A DNA stretch of 64,000 nucleotides from NCBI RefSeq assembly GCF_015351245.1, contig NZ_JADKSO010000005.1:1-64000 (forward strand), given 5' to 3'. Every line of letters starts with the position of its first letter. Positions within the stretch are counted from its first letter, which is position 1. Below the pieces are notes generated by a model. The model made no database searches. It was not told where the DNA came from and saw only the letters and a program-made list of their open reading frames with translations. This document shows, piece after piece, positions 8,520-17,454 of the stretch. A program made the translations under genes and the position numbers. Source of the stretch: Rathayibacter sp. VKM Ac-2879. GTDB taxonomy: Bacteria; Actinomycetota; Actinomycetes; Actinomycetales; Microbacteriaceae.

Positions 8520-9476
8520 TCAGATCTCCTGGGCGAAGTTGCCCTCGAGGCGGCGGAAGATCCGGTGGCCGATCCACACGAAGATCACGCCGATGGCGAG
8601 GACGATGAGAAGGCGGAGGTCCATGTGGGGCGGCCAGACCTGGGGCTGGATCACGTTGCCCTCGATCGTGCTCACCCGCGAGCCGTCTCCCCAGATGGCG
8701 CGCTGGAAGGCGAGGATCGCGTTCGACATCGGGTTCAAGAGGTAGAGCTGCTCGGCCCAGCCGTGACCGGTTCCCGAGGCGGCGTTCACTACCAAGTTCC
8801 AGGCGTAGACGATGGGCGAGAGCCAGAAGAAGATCTGCAGCCCGACCTCGACGAGGAACTGCACGTCGCGCAGGTAGACGTTGAGCGCCGAGAGCGCGAG
8901 CGCGAGCGCGAGGCCGTAGACGAGGGTGATCGCGAGGGCCGGGAAGATGTAGAGCAGGTCCCAGTCGAAGATGAGCGAGCCCGTGAGCGCGGCTCCCGCG
9001 ATCAGCACGACGAACTGGACGCCGAAGTTGAACAGGGCCGAGCCGATCGCCGCCACGGGGAAGATCTCGCGCGGCAGGTAGACCTTCTTGATCAGTCCGC
9101 CGTTGCCCAGGATCGAGGTCGTGCCCGCGGTGACGATCTCGCTGAAGAGCCCCCAGAGGGTGAGCCCGGAGAAGACGAAGATCGCGAAGTTGGGGACGCC
9201 CCGCGAGGCTCCGAGGATCTGGCCGATCGCCACGTAATAGATGAGGAGCATGATCAGCGGCCGCACGAGGCTCCACACGAACCCCAGGCTGCTGTCTTTG
9301 TAGCGTGACTTGAGCTCGCGGCCGACCAGGAGGCGCAGCAGTTCGCGGTGACGCAGGATCTCGGCGAGCGAGGCGATGAAGCCGCCTGAGCCGCCCCCGA
9401 CCGCTGAGGTGGTCCCGGCGAGTTGGAAGGGCTCGTCGGCGATCGCCCGCGCGCGATCGACTGGACTGCTGGGCAT
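8520..9476 (-). CDS. wzm: Wzm: polysaccharide ABC exporter permease
   Basis: This ABC-2 type permease (318 residues) forms the membrane channel for an undecaprenyl-linked glycan and pairs with the ATPase downstream. Typical features are the amphipathic start with RELLRLLVGRELKSRYKDSSLGF, SLVRPLIMLLIYYV, six hydrophobic spans, and the periplasmic-gate helix region with FFWLSPIVYAWNLV and LLNPMSNAILAFQRAIWG. The chosen ATG at 9476 has GGAG about 5-6 nt upstream and a perfect TATAAT promoter box 44 nt away. The frame stays open further up but with no coding character. In Gram-positive bacteria such pairs export teichoic acids or galactan/rhamnan; the sugar genes around it favour a neutral or 6-deoxyhexose polysaccharide. 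Confidence 0.95.
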   Translation of the reverse strand: MPSSPVDRARAIADEPFQLAGTTSAVGGGSGGFIASLAEILRHRELLRLLVGRELKSRYKDSSLGFVWSLVRPLIMLLIYYVAIGQILGASRGVPNFAIFVFSGLTLWGLFSEIVTAGTTSILGNGGLIKKVYLPREIFPVAAIGSALFNFGVQFVVLIAGAALTGSLIFDWDLLYIFPALAITLVYGLALALALSALNVYLRDVQFLVEVGLQIFFWLSPIVYAWNLVVNAASGTGHGWAEQLYLLNPMSNAILAFQRAIWGDGSRVSTIEGNVIQPQVWPPHMDLRLLIVLAIGVIFVWIGHRIFRRLEGNFAQEI

Positions 9477-9519
9477 GGAACTCCAAGGTCTGGGCCTCCG
9501 CCGGGCGACGGACCGCATC

Positions 9520-9525
9520 ATTATA
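9520..9525 (-). promoter_or_regulatory. -10 box (TATAAT) for wzm-wzt-GT4
   Basis: The minus strand carries a perfect TATAAT, rare in this GC-rich sequence, placing the transcription start near 9512 and leaving a leader of about 36 nt before the wzm ATG. No convincing TTGACA lies 16-18 bp upstream. Confidence 0.6.
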
Positions 9526-9581
9526 CGTGCGGGCTCGGCCGGGGAGCCGGGGCGGCGTGCCGCTCGGCGGCGCGTGGCGGG

Positions 9582-9587
9582 TAGTCT
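9582..9587 (+). promoter_or_regulatory. -10 box (TAGTCT) for the 9631-13029 genes
   Basis: TAGTCT matches the TANNNT form common in actinobacterial promoters. It would give a leader of about 37 nt before ATG 9631 and lies back-to-back with the wzm promoter, about 57 bp apart, so the export and assembly arms may be co-regulated. Confidence 0.4.
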
Positions 9588-9630
9588 TGCTCCCGCTTGC
9601 CGACAGAACGACACGAACGAGGTGTTCGCC

Positions 9631-9981
9631 ATGCCCACACCGCCCTCTGACGTCCCGCTGGAGCCTCAGGCCCCGAGCGCAGGCGATTCGCCAGGTGTGC
9701 CGAGCGCGCCGCTGTCCAGCGACGAGCAGGAGCGGGAGATCGCGCGCCTGCGTTCGCAGGTCGACGCCCTCCTCAACGACCCCTTCGACGAGTGGGTCGA
9801 GCGCATCCAGGTCGGGGGAGTGACCGCCTCCGGCTTCGAGCGCACACTCTCGTGGCGCGTGACGAAGCCCCTTCGACTCGTGCGCACCTTCCAGATCCGG
9901 GTGCAGCAGCTCGGCCTCCCCGGCGCGATCCGCCACACGGCGCGGTTCGCCAAGCGCCGGCTGTCCGGTCGGGCGCGATGA
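9631..9981 (+). CDS. Small coiled-coil protein upstream of two GT4 genes, unknown
   Basis: I do not recognise this 116-residue protein. It has a Pro-rich start (about 1-30), a short coiled coil (DEQEREIARLRSQVDALL, about 34-51), a segment with PFDEWVERIQVGG, and a basic amphipathic C-terminus rich in Arg (LSWRVTKPLRLVRTFQ). There is no signal peptide or membrane span, so it is likely cytosolic and perhaps membrane-associated through its basic tail. ATG 9631 has GAGGTG upstream. It overlaps the next glycosyltransferase (ATGA), which implies a linked role, for example as a scaffold or chain-length partner for the tandem enzymes. That role is inference. Confidence 0.7.
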   Translation: MPTPPSDVPLEPQAPSAGDSPGVPSAPLSSDEQEREIARLRSQVDALLNDPFDEWVERIQVGGVTASGFERTLSWRVTKPLRLVRTFQIRVQQLGLPGAIRHTARFAKRRLSGRAR

Positions 9982-11540
9982 GCGAGGGCACCGCCGCCGC
10001 GCGTCGTCGCCGCTCCGAATCGATGCTCCAGCGCCTCGAGCAGGTGGGCGCTCTCCTCTTCGACGAGGCGACCCGCTCCTCCCTGCGTTCGCGCGGTGCG
10101 GGGCTGTACCTCCACGAGGTCGCGCGGACGGTGCGCGCTCGCGAGGACGACGAGCTGACCTGGGTTGCGCTCGTCGCCTTCACCGCCGCGTACCCCACGA
10201 GCGAGCTCTTCGACTGGTTCCGCCGCGCGCTCGCCCTCGCGCCCGAGGAGGCTGCGCTGCGGATCTTCCTCGAGGCCGGCTCGCGCACCGCCACGGGCTT
10301 CGCCGATCTAGGGGCGACCGTCGAGGTCGTGACGGGCGCGGTCGTCGTCGATGTCGACTTCCCGGCGCGGCACGGACACAACACGGGTGTGCAGCGCGTG
10401 GTGCGACAAACGGTGTCGCGCTGGGCCCAGGACCACGACATCATCCCGGTCGCCTGGGTGCACGGCTCCCTCTCGTTCCGTCGCCTGAGCGAGATCGAGC
10501 ACGAGCGCGTCGTCGACTGGGCGGCGGCGGACCGCGGCGAGTGGCGGCACGGCGACCCCGACCAGGTCGCGTTCGTCGTGCCGTACCGCAGCGTCGTCGT
10601 CCTCCCGTCGGTCCCGGACTACAACCAGTGCGGCCCTCTCGCCGCTCTCGCCGAGTACTCGGGCAACGAAGTGGTGATCGTCGGGCACGATGCGATCCCC
10701 GTCGTGAGCGCCGACACGGTGCCCCCCGAGGAGACCGTGCGCTTCGTGAACTTCCTCTCGGTGGTCAAGCGTGCGGCGCGGGTCGCCACAGTGAGCTCGG
10801 CCGCGGCGCTCGAGTACGGAGGCTTCGTCCGAGCGCTTCCCGCTCAGGGGCTCGTCGGCCCGAGCATCGAGGCGGTCCCTCTGCCCGTCGAGCTTCCGGA
10901 TGGTCTGGAGGCGCCTGCGGGCGCCGCCTCGGCCGTCCCGATGGTGCTCTGCGTCGGCAGCCAGGAGCCGCGCAAGAACCACCTCGCGGTCCTCCACGCC
11001 GCCGAGATCCTCTGGCGTGAGGGTCTGCGTTTCCGTCTGCGTTTCCTCGGCGGAGCCAATCCGTGGGCGCACCAGGTCTTCGACCCGCGCGTGCGCGAGC
11101 TCGTGGTCGCCGGCCGGCCGATCGAGGTCCTTCGAGGCGTCGGCGACGACGTTCTCGTCGCGAGCTACCGCGAGGCGCGCTTCCTCGCCTTCCCGTCGCT
11201 GCACGAGGGGTACGGCCTCCCCGTCGCGGAGGCCCTCGCCGTCGGGCTCCCCGTGCTCACCTCGCGCTTCGGCAGCACGGCGCAGATCGCCGAGCACGGC
11301 GGCTGCGTGCTCGTCGACCCCGCTTCCGACGAGGAGATCATCGACGGCATGCGGCGGATGCTCACCTCGGCGGAGCTCATCGACTCGCTACGGGCCGAAG
11401 CGCTCGCGCGGCCCCAGCGCACGTGGGACGACTACGCGCGCGAGCTGTGGGAGGCGCTCATCAGGCCCTCGGCCGTCGTCGTCGATGGGACGGCGCCGGC
11501 AGCGCTCACCGAGCAGGAGGAGGCGCGCCATGCGCAGTAA
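9978..11540 (+). CDS. Two-domain GT4 glycosyltransferase, first of a tandem pair
   Basis: The 520-residue protein has an unusual helical N-terminal part (about 1-105) followed by a GT-B fold. VVVDVDFPARHGHNTGVQRVV opens the acceptor domain. SQEPRKNHLAVLHAAE, RFLGGANPW and PSLHEGYGLPVAEALA (E-x7-E) mark the donor domain. ATG 9978 overlaps the stop of the small upstream gene. It is clearly paralogous to the following gene (shared GAVVVDV, GxQRVVRQ, W-x-x-DH, PRKNHLAVLHAAE), indicating tandem duplication and perhaps alternating linkages in a repeat unit. Both belong to the unit divergent from wzm-wzt. Sugar specificity cannot be read from sequence. Confidence 0.9.
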   Translation: MSEGTAAARRRRSESMLQRLEQVGALLFDEATRSSLRSRGAGLYLHEVARTVRAREDDELTWVALVAFTAAYPTSELFDWFRRALALAPEEAALRIFLEAGSRTATGFADLGATVEVVTGAVVVDVDFPARHGHNTGVQRVVRQTVSRWAQDHDIIPVAWVHGSLSFRRLSEIEHERVVDWAAADRGEWRHGDPDQVAFVVPYRSVVVLPSVPDYNQCGPLAALAEYSGNEVVIVGHDAIPVVSADTVPPEETVRFVNFLSVVKRAARVATVSSAAALEYGGFVRALPAQGLVGPSIEAVPLPVELPDGLEAPAGAASAVPMVLCVGSQEPRKNHLAVLHAAEILWREGLRFRLRFLGGANPWAHQVFDPRVRELVVAGRPIEVLRGVGDDVLVASYREARFLAFPSLHEGYGLPVAEALAVGLPVLTSRFGSTAQIAEHGGCVLVDPASDEEIIDGMRRMLTSAELIDSLRAEALARPQRTWDDYARELWEALIRPSAVVVDGTAPAALTEQEEARHAQ

Positions 11541-13029
11541 GCAGTACCTCGTCGACCGCCTCAGCACGCTGGTGCGCACGCTCGCGCCGACGGTCGAGCC
11601 CCTGGGCAGCGTCGATGCGCTCACCGGTCAGCTCAGCGTCCTTCTGCCCACGCCGACGGACCGTGAGGTGTGGCTGGTGCTCGCGGTGCTCCGGGGGACC
11701 CTGCCGCGCCCCGAAGACGTCATCGACGGCCGCCGACGCGCGCGCCTGGACGGTACCGCCGCGCTGCTGCGGCACGCCGCCTCCACGATCGCGTCGACCA
11801 GGGTCTTCGCCCGCTTCCACCACCCCGAGGTCGAGGTCGTGGTCGGAGCGGTCGTCGTCGACGTCCACCACACCGCACGGACCGGCCTCGCGACAGGCAT
11901 TCAGCGCGTCGTCCGACAGAGCATCGCGCGCTGGACCCGCGACCACGAGATCCTCCTCGCTGGCTGGGACAGCACCCACGAGTCCCTCGTGCGCCTCACG
12001 CCAGAGCAGAGCCGCAACGCGGTCGCCGGGGACGTGCCCGACGCCCCCGAGGATCGTTCGCGCGTGATCGTGCCCTGGGAGGGGACCTACCTCCTCCCCG
12101 AGCTCGCCGTGGAGGACGAGCGCACCTCGCGGGTCGCCGCCCTCGCCGAGTTCAGCGGCAACCAGACCGGCACGATCGGCTTCGACTGCGTCCCCGTCAC
12201 GACGGCCGAGACAGCCAGCACGGGAATCAGCGCGGCTTTCTCGCGGACCCTCGTCGCGGTCTCGCACATGGACCGCATCGCGACGATCTCGGAGGCGGCC
12301 GCCGTCGAGTACTCGGGCTGGCGGCACATGCTCGGGAGCGTCGGCGTCACCGGGCCGGACATCCGCCCGGTCCTGCTGCCCTCCCAGCCGGAGGACGTCA
12401 CTCCGGAGGAGCTCGCGAAGGCCTCTCGGACGCTTCTCACCGGCTCCCTCCCGCTGGTCGTATGCGTCGGCAGCCATGAACCGCGCAAGAACCACCTCGC
12501 CGTGCTCCACGCCGCCGAGCTGCTGTGGCGCCGCGGGCTGGAGTTCAGCCTCGTCTTCATCGGCGGGAATGCGTGGAACAGCGCCGAGTTCGAGTATCGC
12601 CTTGAGGTGCTCCAGGGCTTCGGGCGTCCGGTGCGCTCGCTGTCGTCGATCACGGACGCGCTGCTCTGGAGCGCCTACCGTGTGGCGCGCTGCACGGTCT
12701 TTCCCTCGATCAACGAGGGCTACGGTCTGCCGATCGTGGAGTCCATCTCGGTCGGCACGCCCGTCATCACCTCGGGCTTCGGCAGCATGCGTGAGGTCGC
12801 CTCGCACGGCGGCGCCCTGTTCGTCGATCCGCACGACGACCACGACATCGCCGACGCGATCGAGCGCCTGCTGACCGATGACGTCCTGCTCGAACGTCTC
12901 TCGACCGAGGCGCTCGCCATCGACGGCGGCACCTGGGACGCCTACGCCGAGCGTGTGTGGAGCTATCTCGTCGAGGGCGAGGAAGTGGACTCCTCCGGCG
13001 TGGCGTCCGTGGAGACGGCCACGGCCTGA
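11530..13029 (+). CDS. Two-domain GT4 glycosyltransferase, second of a tandem pair
   Basis: This 499-residue paralogue of the previous enzyme has a helical N-terminal region (about 1-95), VVVDVHHTARTGLATGIQRVV, a donor domain with SHEPRKNHLAVLHAAE and FIGGNAW, and PSINEGYGLPIVESIS carrying the E-x7-E motif. ATG 11530 lies 11 nt inside the upstream gene, preceded by AGGAGGAGG at good spacing, so translation is probably coupled. The two enzymes differ most in the acceptor-domain loops, which fits different acceptors with the same donor. A perfect 19 bp hairpin follows the stop codon. Confidence 0.9.
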   Translation: MRSKQYLVDRLSTLVRTLAPTVEPLGSVDALTGQLSVLLPTPTDREVWLVLAVLRGTLPRPEDVIDGRRRARLDGTAALLRHAASTIASTRVFARFHHPEVEVVVGAVVVDVHHTARTGLATGIQRVVRQSIARWTRDHEILLAGWDSTHESLVRLTPEQSRNAVAGDVPDAPEDRSRVIVPWEGTYLLPELAVEDERTSRVAALAEFSGNQTGTIGFDCVPVTTAETASTGISAAFSRTLVAVSHMDRIATISEAAAVEYSGWRHMLGSVGVTGPDIRPVLLPSQPEDVTPEELAKASRTLLTGSLPLVVCVGSHEPRKNHLAVLHAAELLWRRGLEFSLVFIGGNAWNSAEFEYRLEVLQGFGRPVRSLSSITDALLWSAYRVARCTVFPSINEGYGLPIVESISVGTPVITSGFGSMREVASHGGALFVDPHDDHDIADAIERLLTDDVLLERLSTEALAIDGGTWDAYAERVWSYLVEGEEVDSSGVASVETATA

Positions 13030-13041
13030 CGCCTCGCGCAC

Positions 13042-13095
13042 CGCGGAAGAACGGCCCCGCTCCGACTCTCGTCGAGGCGGGGCCGTTCTTCCGCG
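13042..13095. terminator. Bidirectional terminator, 19 bp perfect stem
   Basis: CGCGGAAGAACGGCCCCGC at 13042-13060 pairs perfectly with 13077-13095 around a 16 nt loop. It lies between the convergent GT4 gene (stop 13029) and the Gmd-like gene (stop at 13106). The stem holds GAA/TTC runs, giving a few U residues on each strand but no long U tract. Confidence 0.85.
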
Positions 13096-13105
13096 ACCGG
13101 GCGGC

Positions 13106-14065
13106 TCAGCCGGAGCGTCGAGCCAGCTCGAGGTCGTGCTCGACCATGCGCGCCACGATCTCCTCGAAGCCCACGGTGGGCGCCCAGCCGAGCACCTCGC
13201 GGGCGCGGGAGGCGTCTCCGCGCATCTCGGGGGCGTCGACCGGTCGGGCGAAGCGCGGGTCGAGCTCGACGAAGCGCTCCCACTCGGCGATGCCGGCCGC
13301 GGCGAAAGCGGCCGCGACGAACTCGCGCACCGAGTGCGCGACTCCGGTCGCCACGACGTAGTCGCCGGGCTCGTCGGCACGGGAGGCGCGTACGAGCGCG
13401 TCGACGTAGTCCGGCGCCCAGCCCCAATCGCGGCGCGCATCGAGGGTGCCCAGCGACAGGGACGAGCGGGTGCCGGCGGCGATCATGGCGGCTCCGGCCG
13501 TGATCTTGCGCGTGACGAAGCTCGTCGGGCGCCGTGGCGACTCGTGGTTGTAGAGGATGCCGGAGGACGCGTGCAGGCCCCGCCCGCGGTAGACCGCGAC
13601 GAGGTGGTGCGCGAACGCCTTCGCGGCGCCGTAGGGCGACACAGGGCGCAGCGGAGTCGCCTCCGTCTGCGGGTTCTCGGTCGCCGCACCGAAGATCTCG
13701 GACGACGAGGCCTGCACGAAACGCACCTGTCGGCCCGAGGACTCCTGGAGCGCGAGGGTCGCCTCCAGGAGCGCGGCGACGGCGGTGCCCGTCACTTCGG
13801 CGGTGAGCACCGGCTCCTGCCATGACAGGGCCACGGACGAGAGGCCGGCGAGGTGGAAGACCGTGTCCGGCGCGGCCTCCGCGACGATCCGCTCGAGCCC
13901 GGCGGGGTCGCGCAGATCGCCGGAGAAGGCGCGGACCGCGCCGGGCAGGGCGGCGGCGTCGTCCCCGCGCACGAGCGCGGAGACGTCCCAGCCGTCGGCG
14001 AGGAGGCGTTCGACGAGGTAGCCCCCGTCCTGCCCGCTCGCTCCGGTGACGAGGGCGGCGGGCAT
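13106..14065 (-). CDS. Gmd-family NAD(P)-dependent sugar dehydratase/epimerase, second copy
   Basis: This extended SDR enzyme (319 residues) acts on a nucleotide sugar, by family GDP-mannose or a product of it. TGASGQDGGYL is the dinucleotide-binding start, QASSSEIFG carries the catalytic Ser/Glu, and SPYGAAKAF is the YxxxK. NHESPRRPTSFVTRKI and RRDWGWAPDYVDA are Gmd-specific blocks. It is clearly related to the neighbour upstream but shorter in several loops. Two such genes side by side could mean two dehydratases, or that this copy has become the 4-reductase for the keto-sugar intermediate, since no separate GDP-fucose synthase or Rmd is seen. The start lies 2 nt after the gmd stop. Confidence 0.85.
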   Translation of the reverse strand: MPAALVTGASGQDGGYLVERLLADGWDVSALVRGDDAAALPGAVRAFSGDLRDPAGLERIVAEAAPDTVFHLAGLSSVALSWQEPVLTAEVTGTAVAALLEATLALQESSGRQVRFVQASSSEIFGAATENPQTEATPLRPVSPYGAAKAFAHHLVAVYRGRGLHASSGILYNHESPRRPTSFVTRKITAGAAMIAAGTRSSLSLGTLDARRDWGWAPDYVDALVRASRADEPGDYVVATGVAHSVREFVAAAFAAAGIAEWERFVELDPRFARPVDAPEMRGDASRAREVLGWAPTVGFEEIVARMVEHDLELARRSG

Positions 14066-14067
14066 GA

Positions 14068-15051
<984 letters not shown>

Positions 15052-15174
15052 GTGGTGGTCCAATTCGTCGGGGTCGATGACAGCGGGCTACATACTACCC
15101 ACCGGCCTCCGCGGGGCCCGGATCGGTGTGCGTGGCGCGGGTATCCTGACCCGGTTCGCACCCGATTGGACGCC

Positions 15175-16290
15175 ATGCCGCACCCGCTCCCCGTCACGCT
15201 CTCCGTGCTCACCGTCGACCCGGGAGGCATGGGCGGCGGCGAGACCTACGCGCGGGCGCTCACCCGCCTCCTCGTGCCGCGCCCGGGGGAGGAGGACCTC
15301 GCGGTCCAGGTGCTTGTCCCCGAGAACGCGCGCGGCTTCAGCGAGGGGGTGCCGGAGCTCGTGGCCGAGGGCGTGCGCAGCGGCGCCGGACACCGCCGGC
15401 GGGCAATCGGGATGCTGCAGGCGCTCCTGCGGACCCCGGCGCTGCACCGCCTCCTCGGCCGCGAGGGGATCGTCTATTTCCCGTTCACGGTCCCGCTGCC
15501 CTTCCCCTCCCGGCGCCAGGGTCATGTGCAGATGCTCTTCGACCTCCAGCACCGCGACCTGCCCGAGCTGTTCCCCCGTGTCGAGCGCGTGTTCCGCCGT
15601 CTCGCCTACGAGGCGACGGCTCGCCGAGCGGACGCGATCATCACCATCAGCGCCTTCACCAAGGGTCGGATCGTCGAACTGCTCGGCATCCCGGAGGAGA
15701 GGATCCACGTCTCGCACCTCGGGGTCGACACCGAGCGCTTCCGCCCCCACCTCGGCGAGCGGGACGACTTCATCTTCTATCCGGCGCGAGCCTGGCCGCA
15801 CAAGAACCACGCGCGGCTCTTCGAGGCCGTGCGCCTCCTGCGCTCCGAGGGCCACCCGCTCCGCCTCGTGCTGACCGGGGGAGACCTCGATCGGCTCGGC
15901 CCGCTGCCGGAGGGCGTCGAGTGGCGGGGCCACGTCACTCCCGACGAGCTGGCCGAGCTATACCGTCGGGCCGCCGTGCTGGCGTTCCCGAGCCTCTACG
16001 AGGGCTTTGGCTTCCCGCCGGTGGAGGCGATGGCCTCTGGCTGCCCCGTCGCAGCCGCCGACTCCGGATCGCTCCCCGAGATCTGCGGAGACGCGGCCGT
16101 CTACGTCGACCCGCTCGACCCGCGGTCGATCGCCGACGGGATCCTCGAGGCGATCGCGCGAGCGGCGGAGCTGGGTCCACGGGGGATCGAGCGGGCGCGG
16201 CTCTTCAGCTGGGAGCGGTGTCGGGACGAGCACCTGGCGGTGTTCCGCGCGGTCGCTCGGCAGCGGGGCGCGCGCGGGAGGCGTCGCTAG
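15175..16290 (+). CDS. GT4 glycosyltransferase
   Basis: This GT-B enzyme of 371 residues opens with LSVLTVDPGGMGGGETYARA (glycine loop of the acceptor domain). MLFDLQHRDLPELFP resembles mannosyltransferases of the WbdA/MtfB type. It then has YPARAWPHKNHARL, LTGGDLDRLG and PSLYEGFGFPPVEAMASG with the E-x7-E pair, and a basic tail. ATG 15175 was chosen because the residues before it are not protein-like; the TATCCT at 15142-15147 gives a plausible short leader. It is divergently transcribed from gmd, and its stop is 3 nt from the end of the convergent ligase-like gene. The similarity suggests a GDP-mannose or GDP-6-deoxyhexose donor, which is inference. Confidence 0.9.
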   Translation: MPHPLPVTLSVLTVDPGGMGGGETYARALTRLLVPRPGEEDLAVQVLVPENARGFSEGVPELVAEGVRSGAGHRRRAIGMLQALLRTPALHRLLGREGIVYFPFTVPLPFPSRRQGHVQMLFDLQHRDLPELFPRVERVFRRLAYEATARRADAIITISAFTKGRIVELLGIPEERIHVSHLGVDTERFRPHLGERDDFIFYPARAWPHKNHARLFEAVRLLRSEGHPLRLVLTGGDLDRLGPLPEGVEWRGHVTPDELAELYRRAAVLAFPSLYEGFGFPPVEAMASGCPVAAADSGSLPEICGDAAVYVDPLDPRSIADGILEAIARAAELGPRGIERARLFSWERCRDEHLAVFRAVARQRGARGRRR

Positions 16291-16293
16291 CGT

Positions 16294-17415
16294 TCAGCGA
16301 CGAGCCGCGTCGGGCGCCTCCCGCAGCGGGGCCGCCTCGACCGCCGGCTGCTTCGTCTGCACCGCGAGCGCGGCGAGCACGAGCCAGCCCCCTTCGATCG
16401 GGACGCGGCCCTCGAGGAGTGACGACGTCAGGACGGCGACGACGATCAGTAGCGGCGCAAGAGCGAGGGGTGCGTAGGGGAGGGTCGAGGTCGCGGCCAC
16501 CCGCACCGGGTCGACCGCGCGGAACCAGGAGCGCCACAGGGTCGAGACGGCGACCGCGATGAGGAGCACGAGGGCGACGGGCCCGAGCTCCGGGGAGGTC
16601 GCGGTCACGTGCGCCAGGTCCGGCCCTCCTGCGAGGAGCACGCCGGCGGCGATCGCGACGAGGAGGACGGCAGCGCTCACGTAGACGACACCGCGCCGGT
16701 CCTCGCCGCGCCTGCGGGTCCAGAGCGCGAAGGCGGCGACGACCACGACGGCCGCGAGAGACAGCGCCGCCGTGCCCGATCGCGAGAGCAGCAGCGCCGC
16801 CGCGAAGAGCACGAGCCACAGCACGCCTCCTCGCCGCCTGGCCCTGCCGGACGCGAGCTCGATCGCGACCACGGCGAGCCCCAGCACCGCGAGCAGGCCG
16901 AGCAGCCCGGCGTCTCCGACAAGGCCCTGGATCGGTCCGCCGCGCAGGAGCGCCGCCTGCGACCACGGCTCGGGCATCGCGACGGTCAGGGGCGCGACAC
17001 TCCGGCGCACGGCGACGGCCGCGACGAGCTCGAAAACGAGCGAGAGGCCCACGAGGATCCGCAGCGCGCGTCCGAGCGCCGTCACGAACCCGTCGGGGTC
17101 GAGGATCAGTGCGACGACGGCGCCGACGACCCCGGTCGCGAGCAGCGCGAGGACTCCGGCGCTGCCTCCCGCCGACCAGGGCAACGAGAGCAGGGCGACC
17201 ACCGCGAAGGCCACGAGGGACTTCGGCGTACGGCTCCAGCGCAGTCGCGGCCGGAGGCGTCGCGCCAGCAGGATCGCGGCCACGAGGAGCAGGACGAGCG
17301 CGACCCCCCAGGCGCCCTGCCCCAGCAGGGCACGGAGAGCCGGCGCTCCCAGCACGACCGTCAGCGCCACCGCCGCGAACGCTCGAGGAGCGACGGACGC
17401 GGCGGAGCGGGGCAT
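16294..17415 (-). CDS. O-antigen ligase-like polytopic membrane protein
   Basis: Proteins of this type transfer an undecaprenyl-linked glycan to its final acceptor outside the membrane, or act as polymerases. The 373 residues hold about ten hydrophobic segments. A larger exterior loop follows MPEPWSQAALLRGGPIQGLVGDAG, then FAAALLLSRSGTAALSL, which resembles the central block of Wzy/WaaL proteins. The C-terminal tail is cytosolic. ATG at 17415 starts MPRSAASVAPR. The gene converges with the GT4 gene with a 3 nt gap and lacks a visible partner. Family membership rests on overall pattern only, so a different polymerase-like or unknown membrane role is possible. Confidence 0.6.
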   Translation of the reverse strand: MPRSAASVAPRAFAAVALTVVLGAPALRALLGQGAWGVALVLLLVAAILLARRLRPRLRWSRTPKSLVAFAVVALLSLPWSAGGSAGVLALLATGVVGAVVALILDPDGFVTALGRALRILVGLSLVFELVAAVAVRRSVAPLTVAMPEPWSQAALLRGGPIQGLVGDAGLLGLLAVLGLAVVAIELASGRARRRGGVLWLVLFAAALLLSRSGTAALSLAAVVVVAAFALWTRRRGEDRRGVVYVSAAVLLVAIAAGVLLAGGPDLAHVTATSPELGPVALVLLIAVAVSTLWRSWFRAVDPVRVAATSTLPYAPLALAPLLIVVAVLTSSLLEGRVPIEGGWLVLAALAVQTKQPAVEAAPLREAPDAARR

Positions 17416-17454
17416 GGCGATCAGTCTAGGGAGCGGCTCGACCTCGGGGCGGCC

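Noticed and set aside
8518-9936. Long N-terminal extension of the Wzt frame across wzm
   Set aside because: The Wzm gene occupies that stretch in another frame; the ABC ATPase begins naturally at GTG 8517 with AGGAG.
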